64,000 nt of DNA from Comamonas koreensis (GTDB lineage Bacteria > Pseudomonadota > Gammaproteobacteria > Burkholderiales > Burkholderiaceae_C), in assembly GCF_014076495.1 (NCBI RefSeq), contig NZ_CP043575.1, positions 4,216,001 to 4,280,000 on the forward strand, in the 5' to 3' direction. Within the stretch, counting starts at the first letter, position 1, and each line of letters begins with the position of its first letter. Shown here piece by piece: positions 60,169 through 64,000 of the stretch. Below the pieces are notes generated by a model that saw only the letters and a list, made by a program, of their open reading frames with translations, ran no database searches and was not told the origin of the DNA. The translations under genes were made by a program, and so were the position numbers.

Positions 60169-61209
60169 ATGGTTACCACCACATACGTAGAAGACGACCG
60201 TGTCGTCGCTGGCGCCGTACCACGCGCTATCGCGGGCCACAGTGAAAGCGCGGTCTCCTGGGCCGCCATTTTTGCCGGTGCGCTGGCTGCAGCGGTGCTG
60301 TCGCTGCTGCTGTTCATGCTCGGCGTCGGGCTGGGCCTGTCGTCGGTCTCGGTCTGGTCCGGCCGGGGCGCCGATGGCGACACCATTGGCTGGGGCGCGG
60401 TGGCCTGGCTGGTGTTCACCCAGCTGGCATCCGCTGGTGTGGGTGGCTATATTGCAGGCCGCCTGCGCACCAAGTGGCAAGGGGTGCACACCGATGAGGT
60501 TTACTTCCGCGACACCGCCCACGGCTTTCTGGCCTGGGCACTGGCCACGATGCTGATGGTCGCAGTGGCCGGATCGCTGGCCGGTGCTGCCATCTCGGGC
60601 ACGGCCAAGGCAGCCGGTGCGGTGGCCACCAGTGCTGCGCAAATCGTGGGCGGCGCCGCCAGCGGTGCGACCAGTGCCATCGGCGGAGCCGCGTCTGCTG
60701 CCATCACCGGCGCTGCCGGTGCCACCGTAGGCAAGGCCAGCGAATCGGGCTCGGACCTGAACTACTGGATCAACAGCCTGCTGCGCCAGGGTGGCCCTAC
60801 CGAGCAGCAAAAGCAGGACATGAAGGACAGCGCGCAAAACGCCGCCCAGAAGGCCCGCTCCGCCGCCGATGACGCCAGCGAGATGAGCACCGTGTTTGTG
60901 CATTCGCTGCAAGCTGGCTCGCTGTCCAATGACGACCGCCAGTACCTGGGCCGCCTGGTGGCACAGCGCACCGACATGAGCCAGGAAGAGTCCGAGAAGA
61001 AGGTGCAAGCCACTTACGACCAGGTCAAGCAACAGATCGACAAGGCCAAGCAAGCTGCGCAGGACGCCGAAGTGAAGGCCAAGCAAGCGGCCGAGCAAGC
61101 CCGCAAGGCCACCGCCTACTCGCTGCTGTGGATGTTTGTGGTGCTGCTGATCGGGGCCTTTGTGGGCAGCCTGTCTGCCACCTTTGGCGGACGCCAGCGC
61201 GACGCGTAA
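60169..61209 (+). CDS. Conserved membrane protein with Ala-rich coiled-coil region
   Basis: The 346-residue protein has three hydrophobic segments in the first half (ISWAAIFAGALAAAVLSLLL-like, WGAVAWLVFTQLASAGVGGY, FLAWALATMLMVAVAGSLAG) and one at the end (LLWMFVVLLIGAFVGSLSAT). Between them is a Gly/Ala region, then a charged helical stretch (QNAAQKARSAADDASEMS; KVQATYDQVKQQIDKAKQAA and repeats of AKQAAEQA) expected to form a coiled coil. The pattern ASWAAIFAGALAAAALS is common in proteobacterial YrzE-like membrane proteins. Function unknown. A 24-residue microprotein gene follows 62 bases later, probably cotranscribed. Confidence 0.8.
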   Translation: MVTTTYVEDDRVVAGAVPRAIAGHSESAVSWAAIFAGALAAAVLSLLLFMLGVGLGLSSVSVWSGRGADGDTIGWGAVAWLVFTQLASAGVGGYIAGRLRTKWQGVHTDEVYFRDTAHGFLAWALATMLMVAVAGSLAGAAISGTAKAAGAVATSAAQIVGGAASGATSAIGGAASAAITGAAGATVGKASESGSDLNYWINSLLRQGGPTEQQKQDMKDSAQNAAQKARSAADDASEMSTVFVHSLQAGSLSNDDRQYLGRLVAQRTDMSQEESEKKVQATYDQVKQQIDKAKQAAQDAEVKAKQAAEQARKATAYSLLWMFVVLLIGAFVGSLSATFGGRQRDA

Positions 61210-61271
61210 TTGACCATCGACCTGACCTGAACACAACCTTTGCCCACGGGCAAACCTAGAAAGGAACCACC

Positions 61272-61346
61272 ATGCGATCCATCCTGCTGTGGCTGATTGG
61301 CGTACCAATCCCGATCATCATTTTGATTGCGCTGTTCTTCCACTAA
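61272..61346 (+). CDS. 24-residue hydrophobic microprotein
   Basis: ATG at 61272 with a strong GAAAGGAA box; TAA at 61344. The product begins MRSILLWLIGVPIPIIILIA and ends with LFFH, a single membrane helix with a PIP kink. Short proteins of the form LLWLLGIPIPIIILIALF are conserved in many proteobacteria, which supports it being real. It sits between the membrane protein gene and a terminator, at the end of that transcript. Function unknown; such single-helix proteins often modulate a larger membrane partner. Confidence 0.75.
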   Translation: MRSILLWLIGVPIPIIILIALFFH

Positions 61347-61368
61347 GAGCAGCCCCCCAAGACACCCA

Positions 61369-61392
61369 GGCCGCCCACCAGCGGCCTTTTTT
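61369..61392 (+). terminator. Terminator after the microprotein gene
   Basis: GGCCGC and GCGGCC pair around CCACCA, followed by six T residues. Confidence 0.88.
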
Positions 61393-61547
61393 GCGCCCCA
61401 CTGACACAGGAGGCGGGCGAGCAGCTCGGAGTACGCATACAGCCAAGCCCTCCAAACGCCTACAAGCGCGCTGCCGCGCAGCGGTCATCCTTGAAGGCTT
61501 GAGCCCACCGGCAGACATGCACTGCCACCCTAACTTGGAGATCCACG

Positions 61548-63626
61548 ATGACCACCCGCAAAACGACTTCGTCCGCAGCCCCCACCCAAGGCGCTGGGGG
61601 CGAGCTGCACGAGCAGGCCGGTGACGGCCACCCGGTAATGACCACGCAGCAAGGCATTCCGGTATCCGACAACCAGAACTCGCTGCGCGCCTACGGCCGG
61701 GGACCCACCCTGCTCGAAGACTTTGTGCTGCGCGAGAAGATCACCCACTTTGACCACGAGCGCATTCCAGAGCGCATCGTGCATGCACGCGGCACGGCAG
61801 CGCATGGCTACTTTGAGCTGAGCCACTCGCTGAAGAAATACACGACGGCCAAGGTGCTGACCGAAGTCGGCAAGAAGGTGCCGATCTTTGCGCGCATGTC
61901 CACGGTGGCAGGCGGCGCCGGCTCGGTCGATACACCCCGCGATGTGCGCGGTTTTGCGATCAAGCTCTACACCGAGGAAGGCAACTGGGACCTGGTGGGC
62001 AACAACATCCCGGTGTTCTTTATCCAGGACGCGATGAAGTTCCCCGACCTGGTGCACGCCGTGAAGATGGAACCGGACCGGGGCTTTCCGCAAGCTGCTT
62101 CGGCGCATGACACGTTTTGGGATTTCATCTCGCTGATGCCCGAGTCGATGCACATGATCATGTGGGCGATGAGCGACCGCGCCATTCCGCGCAGCCTGCG
62201 CACCATCGAAGGCTTTGGCGTGCACAGCTTTCGCCTCATCAACGACCAGGGCGAGAGCACCTTTGTGAAGTTCCACTGGCGCCCGCAGCTGGGTATCCAG
62301 TCGACGGTGTGGGACGAGGCGGCCAAGCTGCAAGCGGCCGACAACGACTTTCACCGCCGTGACCTGTTCGAAGCGATCGAGGCCGGCCATGCCCCCGCCT
62401 GGGATTTGTTTGTGCAGCTGTTCACGCAGGAAGAAGCCGATGCCCTTCCGTACGACCACCTGGACCCGACCAAGATCATTCCGGAAGAAGTGATTCCGCT
62501 CACCAAGATCGGCAGCTTTACCCTGGACCGCTGGCCGGACAACTTTTTTGCCGAGACCGAGCAGGTGGCGTTTTGCCCGGCCAATGTGCCGCCCGGTATT
62601 GATTTTTCGAACGACCCGCTGCTGCAAGGCCGCTTGTTCTCGTACCTGGACACGCAGCTCTCGCGCCTGGGTGGGCCCAACTTTACCCAGATCCCCGTGA
62701 ACGCGCCCAAGTGCCCGTTTGCACACACGCAGCGCGATGGCCATATGCAGACCGAGGTGCCCAAGGGCCGCGTCGCCTATGAGCCTTCGAGCCTGGAGCC
62801 GAACTCGCCACGCGAATCACGGGTCCAGGGTTTCAAGTCCTTTGCGCAACCGTCCGAGGCCGAGGCCAAGAGCCGCATCCGCCCCGAAAGCTTTGCCGAC
62901 CACTACAGCCAGGCGCGCCTGTTCTACACGAGCCAGAGCGAGATAGAGCAGGCGCATATGGCCTCGGCGCTGGTGTTTGAGCTGTCCAAGGTGCAGACGC
63001 CCCATGTGCGCGAAGCGATGGTCGCCCATCTGCTGGTGATTGACAGCGACCTGGGTAAGCGCGTGGCCAAGGGCCTGGGCCTGGCTGCGCTGCCCAAACC
63101 GGCCAAGCCGGCGGTGCCCGTGCAGGACCTGCCGCCCAGCCCTGCGCTGCGCATCATCGACCGCATGAAGCCGACCCTGGAAGGCCGCTGCGTGGCGATC
63201 TTGGTGGACGACGGCTCCAACGCCGAGAATGTGGCCGCGCTGCAAAAAGCGATCCTGGCCGAGAAGGCGATGGTCAAGATCATCGCCCCCAAGATTGGTG
63301 GAGCGACCTTGAGCGATGGCAAGCACATCGCCGCCGACGCGCAGCTGGCCGGCGCGCCTTCGGCGCAGTTCGATGCGGTCGCCTCGGTGATCCCGATGGC
63401 ATCGGGCGAGATGCTGAGCAAGGACAGCGCCGCGCAAGACTGGTTCCGCGATGCCTTTGGGCATCTGAAAGCCATTGCCGCTTGCAAGGCCACGCATCTG
63501 ATCCTGGATGCCGCCGGTGTGAAACCCGATGAAGGCGTGTTTGACCCCAAGGATGTGGCCGGCTTTATTGCCGGTGCCAAGACCCGATTCTGGGAGCGCG
63601 AGCCAACGTTGCGTACCTTGGCTTGA
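61548..63626 (+). CDS. katE: Large-subunit catalase HPII
   Basis: This monofunctional haem catalase decomposes H2O2, usually in stationary phase. The 692-residue product is a clade 2 large catalase: catalytic His79 ([12 protein letters not shown]), distal Asn152/153 region ([12 protein letters not shown]), proximal haem-ligand Tyr366 ([15 protein letters not shown]), and an additional C-terminal DJ-1/class I amidotransferase-like domain from about residue 540 ([20 protein letters not shown]). It is slightly shorter at the N-terminus than E. coli KatE (753). It has its own terminator. Confidence 0.97.
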   Translation: MTTRKTTSSAAPTQGAGGELHEQAGDGHPVMTTQQGIPVSDNQNSLRAYGRGPTLLEDFVLREKITHFDHERIPERIVHARGTAAHGYFELSHSLKKYTTAKVLTEVGKKVPIFARMSTVAGGAGSVDTPRDVRGFAIKLYTEEGNWDLVGNNIPVFFIQDAMKFPDLVHAVKMEPDRGFPQAASAHDTFWDFISLMPESMHMIMWAMSDRAIPRSLRTIEGFGVHSFRLINDQGESTFVKFHWRPQLGIQSTVWDEAAKLQAADNDFHRRDLFEAIEAGHAPAWDLFVQLFTQEEADALPYDHLDPTKIIPEEVIPLTKIGSFTLDRWPDNFFAETEQVAFCPANVPPGIDFSNDPLLQGRLFSYLDTQLSRLGGPNFTQIPVNAPKCPFAHTQRDGHMQTEVPKGRVAYEPSSLEPNSPRESRVQGFKSFAQPSEAEAKSRIRPESFADHYSQARLFYTSQSEIEQAHMASALVFELSKVQTPHVREAMVAHLLVIDSDLGKRVAKGLGLAALPKPAKPAVPVQDLPPSPALRIIDRMKPTLEGRCVAILVDDGSNAENVAALQKAILAEKAMVKIIAPKIGGATLSDGKHIAADAQLAGAPSAQFDAVASVIPMASGEMLSKDSAAQDWFRDAFGHLKAIAACKATHLILDAAGVKPDEGVFDPKDVAGFIAGAKTRFWEREPTLRTLA

Positions 63627-63694
63627 TGCCTTAGTGGCGGGTTAGATCGCCGAGGCCTGGGCCTTGGGCCCACCGTGGTCGACGCCGAACCAAA

Positions 63695-63726
63695 GGCGCT
63701 GCAGTGAAAGCTGCGGCGCCTTTTTT
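63695..63726 (+). terminator. Terminator after katE
   Basis: GGCGCTGCAG pairs with CTGCGGCGCC (one mismatch) around a short loop, followed by six T residues. Confidence 0.88.
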
Positions 63727-63841
63727 ATGCGTGTCACCGGCGCGCAGCGGCATCCCCCACGCCTCTCAAAAACCCCAGAATGTCTCGGGGAAAGTGCGAC
63801 CCAAAGCACTGCGAAAGCAATGCTATGATCCGGCAAAATTT

Positions 63842-63856
63842 GTATGATAACCATAC
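63842..63856. promoter_or_regulatory. Candidate operator upstream of the second GntP-like gene
   Basis: GTATGATAACCATAC is a 5-5-5 inverted repeat about 65 bases before the ATG at 63921. TATGAT within it could also be a -10 box. Such TATG/CATA palindromes resemble sites of GntR-family sugar-acid regulators. Confidence 0.45.
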
Positions 63857-63920
63857 TAGTCTCCTGTACTTCTAGGGTCTCAGGAGTTCTTCTAACGAGT
63901 CAACGAGACAAGTCCTTCAC

Positions 63921-64000
63921 ATGACGACCATTGCCCTTCTGAGCATTGCGGGCGCCAGCATTGCTGCGCTGTTGCTGCTCATCATCCGTTTCGAAATCCA
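63921..64000 (+). CDS. Probable GntP-family permease, N-terminus only
   Basis: Twenty-six residues are visible: MTTIALLSIAGASIAALLLL followed by IIRFEI. This matches the usual first helix and RFxI-type loop of GntP/GntT gluconate permeases. The rest lies outside the window. The assignment rests on one helix and is therefore tentative. Confidence 0.5.
   Translation, partial: MTTIALLSIAGASIAALLLLIIRFEI

Noticed and set aside
1..64000. tRNA, rRNA or riboswitch genes
   Set aside because: I found no cloverleaf, rRNA segment or recognisable riboswitch core while reading intergenic regions; a covariance-model search would be needed to exclude small RNAs.

Overview
The window is a high-G+C chromosomal segment of a Comamonadaceae betaproteobacterium, most likely Comamonas or a close relative. 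This rests on the dapA-bamC pair, class I plus class II fumarases, several TRAP and NMT1-type uptake systems, the PuuD-type membrane urate oxidase, and the base composition. No rRNA, tRNA or CRISPR array was seen. The genus is an inference.

Layout. 1-5.8 kb is housekeeping: partial lgt, dapA, bamC, an Ala-rich lipoprotein, the ribosomal oxygenase roxA and a SlyD-like isomerase. 5.8-8.9 kb is a small regulon in which a GbsR/MarR-type regulator and a four-gene operon (DCC thioredoxin-like, NAD-binding epimerase-like, DoxX-like, DUF2269) each follow the same 8-4-8 palindrome. 8.9-13.2 kb has a DyP peroxidase, a GlxA-type AraC regulator, an MFS transporter and a methyltransferase-like protein. 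13.3-16.6 kb carries divergent fumC and fumA. 17-18.5 kb is a GntP permease.

18.6-29.5 kb is a nearly complete urate catabolism locus: puuD, xdhC, uraH, a GntR-type regulator, puuE, a UraD-AllC fusion, a second M20 hydrolase and an NCS2 permease. Three copies of a TGTATACA-type palindrome tie it together. maeB follows. 32-39.4 kb is a divergent catabolic locus: LacI regulator, TRAP transporter, VOC protein, RuBisCO-like protein and DUF1537 kinase. It resembles the OiaX/OiaK part of D-apionate catabolism but lacks the usual upstream enzymes.

39.6-40.7 kb is an intact IS481-family element that splits a 104-residue gene, with a 6-bp target duplication. 41-45.7 kb is a flavin reductase divergent from an NMT1/THI5-type ABC transporter with two tandem binding proteins. 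45.7-46.06 kb holds two related long palindromic repeats whose outer ends supply the stop codons of both flanking genes. 46-48.9 kb is a DUF3455 lipoprotein, SigK-like ECF sigma factor and RskA-like anti-sigma factor, beside a fasciclin-domain gene.

49.9-53.8 kb is an AT-rich island with a single 1002-residue SIR2-STAND-TPR protein, a probable anti-phage NADase sensor. 53.8-59.9 kb is the four-gene ligase-associated DNA repair operon (MBL exonuclease, ATP-dependent ligase, Lhr-type helicase, PdeM). The window ends with a membrane protein and a 24-residue microprotein, katE, and the start of a probable second GntP permease.
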